64,000 bases of DNA from Lineus longissimus (Eukaryota; Nemertea; Pilidiophora; Heteronemertea; Lineidae), in assembly GCF_910592395.1 (NCBI RefSeq), contig NC_088314.1:18201998-18265997 (forward strand), in the 5' to 3' direction. The translations under genes and the position numbers were made by a program. Below are positions 1-13,500 of the stretch, piece by piece. The notes beneath the pieces are model-generated. The model had not been told where the DNA came from. It did not search any database and saw nothing but the letters and a program-made list of their open reading frames with translations. Numbering within the stretch: position 1 is the first letter of the stretch; each line of letters starts with the position of its first letter.

Positions 1-3000
1 AAGAATAAGGCCGAGCTTTCGTCAGGTTGATCTCGAAATATGGTATGCTAATTTTGATGCAGTAACTTATTGATCCAGTCTGAGATTTCAATATGAAAAT
101 TTTCCTTTCATAAATATTTCATCGAACACTTTCAGGCCGGGACCAGCTGCACAAGTTTGGTGACCTACGACACATCGGGAATCAGGGGTCATTCATGAAG
201 TACCAAAGCGTCGGGGAGATAAACCCCAATATCGAGATTCAGCGCAACTACATCAAAGACAACGGAATCAAAGTCCTCAACCTCACAGCGCCACCTATGA
301 TCGACATGTTTGTACAGAATAATTGGCGGATGGACTTGGCGAACAATTACATCTACAGTAATAAAGGAGGCGGGATATTCCTGTATACGTATTCGCTCTC
401 CCAGGCCTCCGGGTTGACGGGAAATGTTACGAATAATTTCGTTGATTCGAACAGCTACGGCGAGGCCTTACACATCGAGGGAACTCAATACCAGAAAGTC
501 AAATTTGCCTACAATTACTTTGGGCACAATGATGTCGAGCATCGTAATGTCATGTTCATCAAAGACGTCGCGATTAATATGACGCGGAATGTCATTTACG
601 AGAATGTCGGGGCGGCCATTATGAACATCTCAAGTTTGAAGGACGTCGGGAGTTACCAGCTTTATCAGTGGAACTCATTTTACAAGTAGGTATATCTGGT
701 GTTGAGGGTTAATGTGACGATGAGAGTTGCATTGTGGAAGTTTTCGTTGTTCAAAATTAGCTCCAGTAATTGTCGTCTTTTTGGTTGTTGGTTTGATCCC
801 TGGTCAAATTACTTCTTTGTTTTACTTTAGTCTATGTGTCACTACAGTTAGGTGCCAGTTGGGTTTATCGGCCTCGTGACCCAGTCTTTGGTCAGAAGTA
901 CCGTTCTACGCAAGGCATTCGTGTTTCTCACTTGATGAGGTATTTTTCTTGACTTGGCTTAGACACCAGATACAAGGAACCTTGGTTTTAAGTCTGATTC
1001 AAAGGACTGTAAAGAGCCAGGAAGTCTAGTTTCTTGAAAGTCCCGGCCCACTGTTTCACTGTATGTTATGATTTCAGGAATAAAGCCATTGGGAAGGTCC
1101 GTACAACAGTGTTTGCGCAAGAGGCAAGACAAGTCTTGGTGAACAACTTCTTCTTCAATGAGCAGAATGACTTTGAGTTGGCAACAAGCAATGCTTCGAG
1201 GTAAGCAAAATCTGTGAATGTAGCCTCAGACGTGTGTGGTCGGCTCAATCCAAAAACCGTGACTTGGCCATGTTCTTTGTCCTCCTAGGTTCTGTACGGA
1301 CAACGGAATGACGTCATTTTGTAAATAAAGATATCCATCAACAGTAGAACCTCTCTATTAAAGTCACTCTCGTGATTGACAAGTATTATCCTTAGTAGAG
1401 AGGTGTCCTGATTAGAGAAGTCAAGTAGAACTGAAATATTCAATTTGGGACCAAAACCAGTGTCCTTAGTACTAATAGTAGAGAGGGTGTCCTTAATAGA
1501 GAGGTGTCTGCAATGGGAGGTTCGACTGTTTATAGTGAGACTATACCAAGGATCTGAACTTGATGTATCAAATTGTCTATTCGTATTCCAGGCTTCCGAA
1601 ACTCGCACCGGACAAGGATGACCAAAAATACCCGTATATCGGACCGGACGGGAAACTCTACAACACGCCAGAACCACCGTTTGAAGATAGTCGCATCGAG
1701 GCAATCAAAAATTGGTGGGGTTCACATTTGGACGTTTATATCAAGGGCCGGATATGGGACAGAGATGATGACCGGTATCTCGTCCCGGTTGATTATAAAC
1801 CGTTTTATGCATCGAATTCCTCCGTCCTGGATGGTAAGTGACTGGGGTGATTTTTGGGGTCAGTGTCTTAAAGTGTTTTTCATATCATTCTGGCCAAATG
1901 TACTCAGTTGAACTCAGGAATGTGACCAGATCACATTAACCAAAATGTAGATGCCAGATTATCGAACCAGGGACCTCTTGACGGCTGGTTGAGCGTCAGA
2001 GTCACTAGGCCAAGGCAACTCCTGCTGGGCCCAACTGAGTAAAAAATTGATAAGTACAGGCCTTTCAATTACGTGGAGACCTCTACACCCTGTATTTTTT
2101 TAGCCTATTTTGGGGGACATGTTTTTTTGCTTTTTAGCTTAATTTGGGGACATTTCATCGCGCCAATTTGCCTGAACAGCGACTTCATAAATCAAAGTTA
2201 GTGACTGATATCACCACATACACCTGAAAAATCATAATTTTAGGGTAAAACTATAAAATTAGGCCATTTGGATGAGATTTGGTTATGTTAGGGGTCAAAA
2301 ACGCTTCATGGGGGTCATATTATTAAAAAAAAAAAAAAAGACCTAATTTGGGGACATCCTGTACGGCCTACACCGTTATACAGTGTAGGAATCATGTAAT
2401 TGAGAGGCCTGAAAAACGACCAAAACGAAAGGGGATTACGGCAGGGTTTACGGGGATTTGCTGCAGTATTTGTCAGTTGAAACAGTCCTTCGAATGAGAC
2501 TTAAAACCGAGGTTCCTTGTACCTGGTGTCTGTGCCAGGGCAAGCTAAGACCCCATCAAGTGAGAAACATGAGTAGCTTGCGTGAACTCTATCTCTCTCG
2601 CCAAAGTCGGACCACTAGGCCAATAAACCCAATTGGCGCCTAACCGTAGTGGCACGCAGGATACGCTCATCCCGCCTTGGAGGAGGATTACTCCTAGGAG
2701 AATGACCCCTCCAAGTGCAGAGCGAACGCTGAAGAAGAAGAAGAAGAAGTCAGTTGAAACTCAATGACATGTCTTTGCCATTGAAATACCTTCTCACTTT
2801 CGTTTAAGGAATTAATACCTCGCTGTCGGTCATTGGTTGTATAATCAAGACCGCTCGGGTAGACCTCAAATTAGGACTTCAAAATCTCGTGTTCTTGACA
2901 TTGTTTTGTGGGGCTGAGTCGTTGCTTCTTGGTGAAAATAATTCGTCTGCTAAAATTCAGAATTTTATACCTACCCAGGCGGTCATTGGTTACGATACCA

Positions 3001-5087
3001 AGACCGCTCCGATCAAAACGAGGCGTAATGTATTTTGTATTAGAAACAATGATATACTGTGACTAAGGCCTTTTAGAATATGCAATCCTCTTTCCCAGGT
3101 CTGTGCCCACCTGGTTGGTCGCTGCACGATGAGCGGTGTTTCCTGTACATGGGCGGCGCCGTCCCGTTCGAGGAGGCTCGGATGCAATGCAAGGTGAGTA
3201 GGAAAAGTCAAGAATAAAGACTAGTCTTTATCTTTATTACCTCTCGATGGTAGTTTTGCCTATTGAGTTTAAAGAGATGGGGTAGAGGGAATAAATAAGC
3301 ATGGTTCTGACCAAAAAAAGATGAATTTGAAGTCTTGTATAATGCTTTATACTGTACAACAGTACTGTCTCAAAGCGCTTTACACTCATCGGCCAGCCTT
3401 ATTCGAAAATCTTTCTGAAGAAACACAGGAATGCACATACTGCACTAGACTTGGCCAGTTCAGTCAAAGCTCTCCACAATAGACACCGTTATGGGCCTTC
3501 CCAGAGGCCTTGAGGGTACCAAGCAGCTGCGGCTAAAGACAACCCCGGGTGATAGCGGGTCAAATCTCAAAATTTCTAAGAACCAACAAGAGTGTCCTTA
3601 AAAACTTTGATGCCATGAATGTACTTGCATCTTTAATGTAATGGACAGATCGTAATCCAAAGATTCCATGTATATGAAATTAGGTTGGAAAGAATACGCA
3701 TGATTGGGACGTTAGGTTTTGAAACGTGACATCTTTCGATTCTATTGCAGCACGAGAATGGGAAATTGGCCGACTCGTATAAGGCGTTCGATTTCTTACG
3801 TGCCATGATCATAAGACTGCAGACGAACTATGACGAGTTCGTGACACGGGTCTGGGTATACTACACGGGAAATGCGTCACCGGGAAGGTGTACCGTCATC
3901 CGACATTGGTGGCATGAGAAGTTCGACTGCGAGGCGCTACTTCCGTTCATTTGTGAGAAAAGTAAGTGCTTAAATAACTCATCTTGGGAAGTCATGTCCA
4001 CCACTTTGGTGGCAATGTGTCAGGCATCCTGAAGCAATAGTATCTGGGGCACATTTGCCTTGCTGGTAACTGTGACATCGAAAAGAGGTAGTAGCCAACT
4101 GAACCTGCTCGGGGGCGCAGTTACTCATTTACAAATGCCACGTCATTTAAATACTCTTTCAAGGCTGATGAGGAGGTCGGTTTCATCATACCCGAAAAAA
4201 CAACAAACTAGGTGAAACGACCACAGCGAAACCAGTCCAGTCTCGCGAGATCCAATGTGTTGCTGAGGAATGTTTTGAGTTCAAAACTATTCTTTATTTT
4301 GTTTCTTTTTTCAGATCCTTATCTGCCTCCGATGTTCGATTGGGTTCCCGTCTGGATTGCGATTGGCTGCATCGGCGGTCTTCTCATCCTCGTCATCATC
4401 TTCGGCATATTCTGGTCGGTCAAAACCAAACGACGACAAAAGGAGCGATTCGAACGTCGCAGCTCGATCCGTTCGTCGATAAAATCGAACCGTACCGCAT
4501 CCCAGGCTAGTCTTGGCAGCATTGGCGGTACAGGAAAGCGGCAGAGGAACGGTTTCAGGCCTGCTGGGACACCGGACACGATTTCGAAGGTTTTGACAGT
4601 ATCGGGTATGACATTGGACGCAACCAGCACCGATTCGATCGATAAGATAAAATACAACAACCGCAATGGCACACCCTCTGCATCGACTCTAGATTACCCC
4701 GATTCTGCTCGTCACAGCGGATTCTTTGAACCGTCCGAGTTCGAGGATCCGTATTCGCCGCGGCTAGAGAATGAGATTGCGAATATTCATTCCCGCCCTA
4801 TGTACGATACTGTGTTTGAGAATCGCGCTTATGATGAGCGCAGTGTCGAGCGCCATCGGCGTCGCCCGCCCTCCATGGCGATGATGGAGGATATTGACTT
4901 AGACATGGAGAAAGATGTCAAAGATACAGACTCGTATAGCTCAAGTGGACTATCGACGTTCAAGAAGCCTCTGTCAACAAACAGCTCGACCCACAAAGAC
5001 TTGGATAGTTACGATAGTCGGAGTAACTACAGTGACGCTAGAAGCACAGATAGCTCACGGCGACCGCCAAGGCCGACTGATATGTAG
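1..5087 (+). CDS. bark: Bark beetle/Anakonda-like junction protein, 3' part of gene
   Basis: Partial gene; the 5' end lies left of the window. Coding exons read as 1-25 (less certain), 136-685, 1078-1200, 1592-1833, 3099-3193, 3751-3961 and 4315-5087. All are GT-AG bounded and phase-compatible, giving 672 codons plus a TAG stop. The first exons carry a parallel beta-helix region (asparagine-rich turns such as NNFVDSNSYGE, and IKNWWGSHLDVYIKGRI). Exons 3099-3193 and 3751-3961 encode a C-type lectin domain (CPPGW near its start, DCEALLPFICE near its end). The WND calcium-site triplet is not seen, so classical sugar binding is doubtful. The last exon has one transmembrane helix (about VWIAIGCIGGLLILVIIFGI), then a basic stop-transfer and a long Ser/Arg-rich cytoplasmic tail. 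In Drosophila, Bark/Anakonda organises tricellular septate junctions. The family call rests on domain order; the precise orthologue is inferred. Confidence 0.82.
841..1000 (+). repeat. SINE-like dispersed repeat, copy 1
   Basis: Shares AGACACCAGATACAAGGAAC and GTTTCTCACTTGATG blocks with copies at 2490-2750 (inverted) and 22669-23135. It lies in a bark intron. Confidence 0.6.
1341..1530. repeat. GAACCTC MITE copy 1
   Basis: Non-coding element with inverted ends: ACAGTAGAACCTCTCTATTA at left and GGGAGGTTCGACTGT at right, in a bark intron. The core contains the family's TTTGGGACCAAAAC and GTCCTGATTAGAGA blocks. Confidence 0.8.
2490..2750 (-). repeat. SINE-like dispersed repeat, inverted copy
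   Basis: Contains the reverse complement of the same family (GGTTCCTTGTACCTGGTGTC) and ends in a (GAA)n tail at 2731-2750. Retroposon-like. Confidence 0.65.
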
Positions 5088-5318
5088 TAGAGAATTACTT
5101 CGATTGTGTGGGATCACGCCATGAATTTAATCATTCCTTGGGGGAGTAAAAACGTACCTGCCAACACTTACTATTTGATAGTAGTTTCTACAAAAAATTT
5201 CGGGGCAGCATTGCCAATCTGTTGCAATCAACAGTGTGAAAAAATCAATGTGACGATAAAAACACAACACTGCGCTGTCCATAATCTTGCATAAAGTATG
5301 ATTTTGCAGTGTTACAAT

Positions 5319-5500
5319 ACAGTAGAACCTCTCATTTAAGAACACCCTAGGGCTTGACATAGTGCTGTCCTTGATAGAGAGGTGTCCTGATTACAGAGGT
5401 CATGTTGAATGGAAATGGCCAATTAGGGAGAAAAATTTCTGTCTTTGACAGAGAGGGTTTCCTGCGCACAACGGTGTCCGCTAAGGGAGGTTCCACTGTA
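5319..5500. repeat. GAACCTC MITE copy 2
   Basis: Starts TACAGTAGAACCTCTCATTT and ends GGGAGGTTCCACTGTA. About 180 bp, in the presumed bark 3'UTR. Confidence 0.85.
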
Positions 5501-7164
5501 TAAGGTATTTTGTGTTTTCCATCTAAGTTGGCTATCATATCAACACTTGTTCAGCGCAATGTGGTTAAAAATGATGCAATACTGGCCATTTTGGCAACAG
5601 AATTTACACTTGTGTCTTATATCAAGCAGCATGAACATACAGATCTATAAACAAAGTTTTTTAGTGCAACTCATGACATGATCTATATGATTTATATATT
5701 CATGAGAAATGAAGTGTCTCTTTTACTTATAGAGGAATTAGGAACTTTTAATATATCAATCATTACGAAGGAAAGATTTTCTAGCGATTTTAATTGGTGA
5801 CCATGTAAGATTACATTCCACTGACTTTCGTATTTGCTGCCAAAATTCTTTAAAATGTTACAGTTTTATACAAGTTTTATATACTCTTTGTGTAAGATTT
5901 TCATATTCTATTTCTGGACAGCTTAAATATGTACATATTGATATAATTTCCCGTTGTGGAAATTTACACAATTTGTCCTTTCTCAGGACTGGCCAACTCG
6001 GTGAGTTGGAAGGCCTGTCTTATTCTCGGCTAGCTGGGAATTGATTTCCAGGTTGAAGTAGATATTTGAATAGTTAGTCTAGTGATTATTTCACCTTGTA
6101 TGATCTTTTAGTTTGCCTTTAGTTGTAGCTTTAGTGATATTCATCACTCATTTAAAGGCCTGTAGCGTCTTTGTGCAATAAGCCAAGCTCTGCTAGAGGG
6201 CTAATTTCAGAATCGTTTGACAATATTCTGCTGGAAAAAATTCAGTCTTCTTTCATGATCAAGTACTGCAGACCATGAAATTTTTGCGAGCGTTTTACTT
6301 TTGCAAATTCACTGTCATTTATGAACTTAAAAATCATGAAAATTCAGCTGTAATGCATTTTGTCGAAAATATCGGGAAAAAATTTTGATTGGCCAACATG
6401 CCAATTGAAAATGAGAAAATTTGCTACCTTTTAGCTTTGCGGACAGTTCACAGTTGTGATTGTCTATTTGTATAACAGATAGTTTACTCCTGGTGGAAAA
6501 ATAATGCTTAAAAAGGGGGAAGTTTTGCTGGTCGCAAAGCCATTGCCCTAAATCCTTTTGAAATCTTATCAGTTGATGTCTGGGTAATTCAAGACCCGGG
6601 GCCATTTTCACAACAGAGGTTTTTGCTAACATGGGTGTAAAGCTTATGCCCAGTTCTCTTCAACTGTCTTCCGATACATCTTGGCAAATCTGTTGCTAGA
6701 TTTGACCAATAGACATGGGAAAAATGACAGAGGTCTTAATATGTCATATGATGTGACAGGCTTTGGGGTGAAGTAATGCTTGGAAAAAATCCCACTGTTA
6801 AGACTTAATGTCACATTAGTGATATAGAATTTTTTGCAATCGGTCCCAGAACTCAAAATCAGACCAATGATAACATTTCAAATTCAGGCATATTTTGAAG
6901 CCACAAAGTAAACCGCTGGTGCTATGTATATATTATATAATGCCTTGTGAATGCTATGAATCAATTATCGTCAACTATATGTAAGCCTTTTGTGTGTAAT
7001 TGAGAACAGTCAGGCTACATGTCTGACCCCCAAACCGTCTTTGTTGATTTTGATGGTGATTTCCCAATTTGCTCTACCTGTTAGAGTAAAAGCAGGTGAA
7101 AATTGTTGAGAGTTAGTGAGATGTAGCGTATATTTTCTACGTGTAAAATGCTGTAAATATTGGG

Positions 7165-7303
7165 GATTCGGCCACTTCTGACAAATGCTGTCCTTAAAGG
7201 AGAGGCGTCCTGATTAGAGAGGTCAATTTCTCATGACTATTTTGGGACCAAAATCAGTGTTTTGACTAGAGATGGGTTCCTGTAAAGCCGGTTTCTCTTG
7301 TAT
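7165..7303. repeat. GAACCTC MITE, degraded copy
   Basis: Internal blocks GTCCTGATTAGAGAGGTCAA and TTTTGGGACCAAAATCAGTG are clear. Both ends are eroded. Confidence 0.65.
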
Positions 7304-7701
7304 ACAGTGTTTATTACAAAGTCCATCCAGTTTTATGACCTGTCCACAAAAAAAATCCATCCATTGAAAATTCAGTGCTGAGGCAAATTGGTTTGGCCTT
7401 ACTCCAATGGTTTCAAAAAGTACATTTTAGATGGAGCATGCATTCGTCCATTTGATTTAACGTCATCATCATACAGCCTCACTAAACATTCCGTCAGTCT
7501 TTGTTTATCAAAGACAAGCCAGCCTTGAATGGATGTCAAAAGATTCAGTTAAGAAAACTACATTTTAAAATTGTTATAAATGTGCGTAATATATCTGTAA
7601 ATGCAGTATGTTTTAGTCGATTTTATAAATGACTATTGTGGTATACATATCATATGATTGTTATACTTTTATATTCAAGTCCAATATTATTCAAGTTTGT
7701 A

Positions 7702-7707
7702 AATAAA
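7702..7707 (+). promoter_or_regulatory. Candidate polyadenylation signal for bark
   Basis: AATAAA in an AT-rich stretch about 2.6 kb after the bark stop codon, with no intervening gene on this strand. The distance is long, so an earlier non-canonical site is possible. Confidence 0.3.
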
Positions 7708-9206
7708 TGCATACAATTTCTATACCTTGTTTTTATCTTTCCTTCAGAACTTGGAAAATGTCGTAACAGAGATTTTCCAATCTTGAATTGTTTTGGAAGC
7801 AAAATCATTATATGTGCTGGGGTATAAGCTGGTCTGAGCTCATGGGGTATAGGGTCACATCTTGAGAAGGTACTCAGTTGCAGACTATTAAGCTTGGAAG
7901 CTCGTCTTTGACAGGGGGCATGTTGGTCCTCCCTCAGACAAATTGAAATTTACGGCCTTGGTGCGTACGGCTGTGTTATCAGAATAAGCACCAGCTAAAA
8001 CAATGAGGCGATATTAACTGTTGTGCCCAGCTTTTGATATGTGGTCTGGAGCCTGGCTTTAGGCATGACCATTTGCATGCAGTGAGGTTCAAATCCCCTG
8101 AAGATTGTGGCTGCCCATGTGTGGGGTACCACCCTTTGGTAGCATGCAGATCCAGTTTAAAATGAAAGAGACTGAGCCAGCAGGCCTGAAATTGAACCAG
8201 GCAGGTGGATCCAAAGATAAGGCTATTCCCTTGATCTGAGATAAGATACATTTCAGGAGCATACAACTGAGGACTGCAAACAAACAACAGACGGGGCTAA
8301 AATGCATTGTCCTTGGAAAACGATCCAGGTCTTTCTGGGTGGTTATGTTGAGGCAGTCAATTGAGAGGTGGACCTCTGCTGGGTTTTATTTTTGGGGGGG
8401 GGGGGTGCACACTGTTTCAGATTGTCCTAACCATTATTATCCGTGGTGACACTCATATTACAAGCATGTGACAGGTGTGTTACAACCATGGTCTCACTGG
8501 AAAACGGCCAGCGGAAGCAAGATTTCTCTCGCAACCATTCCAGGCATTGCTGTTGCACACTACCAATCCTCTCACAGCTGCTCCAAGATCAAGATGTCCA
8601 TGCCTCCAGCACCTAACAAGTCGTTTTTTTGTAATTTGATTTTTTCTTTTCTGATATATCAATAGTACATCATAATATTAGCTTTTAGGTCAAAATAGAT
8701 TGGACCAACTTTTATGGAAAGCTGCAGAACATCTGCCTGTAAATCAACATACGAACTATTGTCTTTCGAATAATGTTCATTGGTCCGTTTTTAGTTCAAG
8801 GTTCACTTTACAGCTAACATTGTCAGAGGGCGCTGCAAAGATTTCCAGAGGCAAAATACAAAAGTTCAAACTCCTATAGTACAAATTTCAACTCTATTGT
8901 CCAATCTGTACTTTCCACACTAATTCGGGTATTAAATGCAGCTTATATGTGCCATGTCACAGCAAAACAAAGCACATGTTGCACAGAAGATGAGTCTGAC
9001 ACAAGAAAATAATGGAAGAAATTGATGTACTCAGATTTCACAAAAGGCAGACAACAGTGAAATGGACAACCAATCCGTCTCAACCTGCCAAGCTCAGAGC
9101 GCCATGTGCCTGGATTTGCTGTGATGGATCACATATGTGTGTAAGAGAAGGTCCACGAGGAAATTGTGATGTGGTCTAACACCAGGCACCGAATACCCCC
9201 AAAATG

Positions 9207-10028
9207 TCAGTAATATTTCTTCTTTACTCTGGACCTTGGCAATCTGATCGGCCGCAGGTATGGATTATCAACCTCGGCTTCATTGTTACTGTCACCACCT
9301 GTCCCCATCGCCTTCTTGTCTTTCTCCTTTTTTTCCGAATCATAAGAATCAAGTTCAAAGTCTTTGGGCAAGAGCGCTGATAGGTAGGGCATGGTAGAAG
9401 GCGAACATGCAATCAACGGATAACTCGTCGTCTCGGATCTAAACAGGTTATGAGTAGTCCCAGTTTTAGCGATGAATCGTGTAAGGGCTCGTTCTACATC
9501 CCGTTTCTGCGAGGCTGCTTTTTCTCGTATAATTTGATATTCGTTAACTGGTTGTCGTTGAGTGTCCGTCGTAATGTAGGAATGAGGATCTGGCAAGGGT
9601 GGCAAATATTCTGGAACATATCCTGGATGAGGTCTCTTGTCACCAGTTTGTAATGACTTATGTGGCGGATGATCCACCTTATGCGCAGGAGGGAGAAGCA
9701 CTGTTTTATTGGTTCTTCTGGCATAAGACAACAACGAACGGACATTGCACCCCATATCAATTTGCGCCATCAAAACGTCTCCGTACATCGGTTTCGTCCG
9801 ACACGCAAGTTCAGCATAGGCTTTACTGCTCCTCGCTAACTCAACTATGTAACTCTGCATGGCTTCAGTTAATGTTTCTAGGGCACTGTTTTCAATAGTG
9901 CCAAAGCCAATCTCACTACACAAAGCACCAGCACTGATCCGCAACATCTTTCGTCGACCATCACTGACAGTTTTTGTTGTGGGGCCACTTGATGCTCCAT
10001 CAGATTCCTTCGAAGTAGACATATTCAT
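9207..10028 (-). CDS. TAF8: TFIID subunit 8 (TAF8), intronless
   Basis: A 273-residue open frame on the minus strand, uninterrupted by introns. TAF8 is a histone-fold subunit of the general transcription factor TFIID and pairs with TAF10 in the nucleus. Residues about 27-95 form the histone fold (RKMLRISAGALCSEIGFG through MAQIDMGCNVRSLL). Around residue 135 lies the family hallmark PGYVPEYLPPLPDPHSYI. This is followed by the conserved helical part of the TAF8 C-terminal domain (NEYQIIREKAASQKRDVERA). The tail is acidic and lysine-rich and ends in a basic KKKYY, plausibly a nuclear localisation element. Human TAF8 is about 310 aa, so this looks full length. The ATG at 10026-10028 is the only sensible start before the histone fold. 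It lies 473 bp from the divergent CCDC66 ATG. Lack of introns is unusual beside heavily split neighbours; ancestral intron loss or retroposition are both possible. Confidence 0.95.
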   Translation of the reverse strand: MNMSTSKESDGASSGPTTKTVSDGRRKMLRISAGALCSEIGFGTIENSALETLTEAMQSYIVELARSSKAYAELACRTKPMYGDVLMAQIDMGCNVRSLLSYARRTNKTVLLPPAHKVDHPPHKSLQTGDKRPHPGYVPEYLPPLPDPHSYITTDTQRQPVNEYQIIREKAASQKRDVERALTRFIAKTGTTHNLFRSETTSYPLIACSPSTMPYLSALLPKDFELDSYDSEKKEKDKKAMGTGGDSNNEAEVDNPYLRPIRLPRSRVKKKYY

Positions 10029-10501
10029 TTTCTATATAAATTACTCTTTCTTTTGAAACCAGATCCGGTTCAAAACAATGCTTTAGTTAGGTAGGAGAGC
10101 AAGAAAAACATTGAAATTTTCTCTGGCTTCTCAAATCATGGAGGCGGCCATAATGGATATTAGGGTCAAGGTCACTTTATTTGTCAGGTGGTGGATCTCC
10201 CTGACAAATTTCTGTTTTTCTCTTCCGAAACTCATACCTTTGTCAATAAAGAAGTACTTTGATTTATCCAGAAATGATAATTAAATACTAAATTAAGTAA
10301 TGTTCAGAAGTTTTTAAGGCTACAAAATTTACATTATTTATTAGCTTGACATAATTTTTGATTTGATGCATTGAACTCCTCCTCCTGGTTCAGATTCAAG
10401 TTGGACATGCGCAGTTTGCGGGTTTCTAACAACTTGGAATTTTGAAAAAAGATGAATGTGATTTTATTTTTCTAGTGTTTCTACAAAAGTGACTTGTTAA
10501 A
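10029..10501. promoter_or_regulatory. Probable bidirectional promoter, TAF8/CCDC66
   Basis: The 473-bp interval between divergent start codons must hold both 5'UTRs and core promoters. No TATA box is placed convincingly for either gene. The interval is AT-rich on the CCDC66 side. The call rests on gene geometry, not on a recognised motif. Confidence 0.55.
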
Positions 10502-13500
10502 ATGAGTTTTGAGTGAGTATAAGAGTTTGTTCTGATATAGGTGCCCTATATAACCGAATTTATAAGTAATTGTTATGTTGTTTATACCTATTTTTTGGCA
10601 AGGTTCTGAAACCCTAAGAAATGTACACAGAATTTGTATGCACAGCAATAGCATAAGCCTATGTTGTGAATGTCAGTCAATGTGAACTATGCTTTGCCTT
10701 AGTACTGGATCCCTAAACCTACAATTGCATACATGCTGCATAAATGAGAGTGAGAATGGAACCATGGTCATGGATGGGAATTGGAGGATGAGGTTATAAT
10801 TGTTTAGGCAACATCCAATCCATGATAGGCACTATCAAATAAAATCTAATCATATCTTCAATCAATGACCATGGTCAGATTATTGCCAGGTCGTTCTTCA
10901 TGTTGAGTGTGAATCATCACCAACATTTCATTGGGAATTATAACGTTATGCCATCAGGGGCATAAAATGAAGACATAACGCATGACATGCCGTTGATATA
11001 TCTTGACTTGGCTGCACTCGAGAGGTCCGTGGTTTGAAACTGAAAGTGAAACCCACATTCAGCTTGTAATAGAACTTATAGGCAGGTCTCTTTACATCTT
11101 TGAGTTTTAACTTTCCTTACTCCACCGAGTCCAATGTATATTACAAAAAGGTACTGGTTGTAACCCTGAATGAACAGCTAATCTGAGTTGTCCACTGTTA
11201 AACGTTTAAGGATAGACTTGGAGTTGGATGAAGGTGTGACGTGCAGTTGAATGACACCTCTACCGTAACCCCAGTTGAAATCACATCACACTATAAACCC
11301 CAACTTTTTTTGTCTTTCAGGAAAAATTATATGGTGAGATTTGCTACGACAAAAAATGCTGGGAAAACACAAATATTCTGGGAGCAAGGTGAGTGTTCCA
11401 ATGCTTATTGTAATGAAAATGTTGATGCTGGAAATATTTTGTGTCTGGACCCCTGATGACTGATGCGCCTTTTTGCAGAGAACCTTGTTTGCAGTAATAT
11501 GCCAAAAAAAACGTTTCCAATTCCATGAATGAATGCAAAACAACCAAAAAACCTCCAAATCTGCTTTTAAATTAAGGAATTGAACCCGAGGCGGAGGACC
11601 TTGGTTGAGTTACCAAGACACTCGAGGGTGGAGCTAAAATACAGTCCAAACCCGAGCTGACAGGCGAGGGTTTGGACGAAATTTTAGCTCCACCCGAGAG
11701 TGTCTTGGTTACTCAACCAAGGTCCTCCGCCGAGGGTTCAATTTCTATTCTAAAATACCTCAAACTTAAAAAGATAGGCCACGAAAATAACTTGAATATG
11801 TGCGAATTTGGCAAATTCCATCCATCGCCGGCCCGGCCGGAGCGCCGGTAGCGCCGTTGTTTACATTATGTTACGGCAACGTTACAGAAAATGAGACATG
11901 TACATTTTGTACAGCGCGCATAGGAAGTCCGCATCGGCTCGCTCAAGTGATGCTAAAATCCACGCAAATGGGCTATTTGGAGCGTTTTTCTCGGCAAATA
12001 TGTGTAGTGCTCATTAAAAAACTTAGGGTGGTTGATGCTTCCTTGGCTGATTTGTGTTTGAAGCAGTGTTTTGAGAGCCTCAAACTTCTGAAGTGAGCTG
12101 AAATTCCATTGACGTGACGTGTGCATGGTTTCCACATTTTAGTGCAACCCGAGGGAACTTTGGTAGAGCATCTTGGTTGCGTGTCCAAAACACTCCGCTC
12201 TCAGAACGAGGCTTTATGCATTTTCCATTTAAAAGTTGACTTTACGGTACCAAGGTATTTTAGAATTTGAGACACCATATTCCGTTAAGGACAAATTCCA
12301 TGTTGTTACAATGTTAGGAAAAATGCAAATGATGTGTCCATTCTCCAATTTAGGGGCCTCTGCTGACTCTTTCTCAGGCTAAAGTACGCCCAGACAACTG
12401 CGTGATATAAGCTTAGTTGGAAAATCAGAAAATATAAGCTCCAAGTCCAAGAAGATATGATATCCTTGGCTCTTTTTCCTGCACATTGTCACCCAGTGTG
12501 ATATCTTTTTGTTGGTGTTCAAACTTGGTCACAGTTGATATTCATATTGTCAGTAAAATGTCTTATTTTATTTCAGAAAACCAAAAGAAACAAAAGAAGA
12601 AGGTACGTTATTTACATCACAGGATTCATTAATTTTCTGTGGTTATTATATTTTTGTGTGTTTTGTGACGTTTTTGAAATTCTGAAAAATCTTTCTTCAA
12701 TGAAGCACTCGCATATGTAAGCACTGCTTGGTGCACTGCAATGAACTGAGTTGGGTTTATAAATAGAATGTCTGGTAGGCATTGCTGCGAATAGCAGATC
12801 AGCATCTATAGGCCAGATGAATGCTACCTCTAATTGACTGCTGATGTCATGTGTGATGATTATGCTTTCCTTTGCACTTTGTTGCTAGATTGATATTAAA
12901 CACTGTGCACCATTGAGGATAAGTAAGGGGAAATGAAATGTTTCAGAAGTTTGGCATTTTTAGCTCACCTCTTAGCAGAGGTGAGCTTATCCCATACCGT
13001 GGCGTCCGTCGTCCGTCGTCGTCGTCGTCGTCGTCCGTTGTCCGTTAGCAGGGCACGTTTCGTAACTGTTAGAGCTATTGAGTTGAAACTTGGTACACAT
13101 GTACCCTTATGTAATGACACCTGGGAGACCAAGTTTCGGTCCGATTCGTTTCATGGTTTGGCCACCAGGGGGCCAAACGTTAAAAGTGAAAATATGCAAT
13201 ATCTCCCTTAATAGTAGTCGGGAAATTTTGAAAAAAATATGGTAGGTACTTCTAGCAAAGGTGCATCATATATCCTCCGGGTTTTTGATTTGACCTCCTT
13301 TTCAAGGTCACAGAGGTCAAATGGTGTAAATTAGCCGTTAGGATGTAATGATGGCACGTTTCTAAACTGCAATGACTATTGATACCAAATTTGGTACACA
13401 TTTACCCCTTAGTCAGGTGATCTCAGGGACCGAAGTTTGGTCCAATATGATTCACCACTTGACCACCAGGGGGCAAAATCCAAAAACCTTAAAAATGTGA

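Larger units (their letters stand above)
5088..9206 (+). other. Presumed bark 3'UTR and gene-poor spacer
   Basis: No convincing coding exon was found. The AT-rich sequence after the bark stop may be a long 3'UTR; an AATAAA occurs at 7702-7707 in a suitable AT-rich context. Two copies of the GAACCTC MITE lie at 5319-5500 and about 7165-7303. A poly-G run is at 8395-8406. The short open frames here have no recognisable motifs and no good splice partners. Confidence 0.4.
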
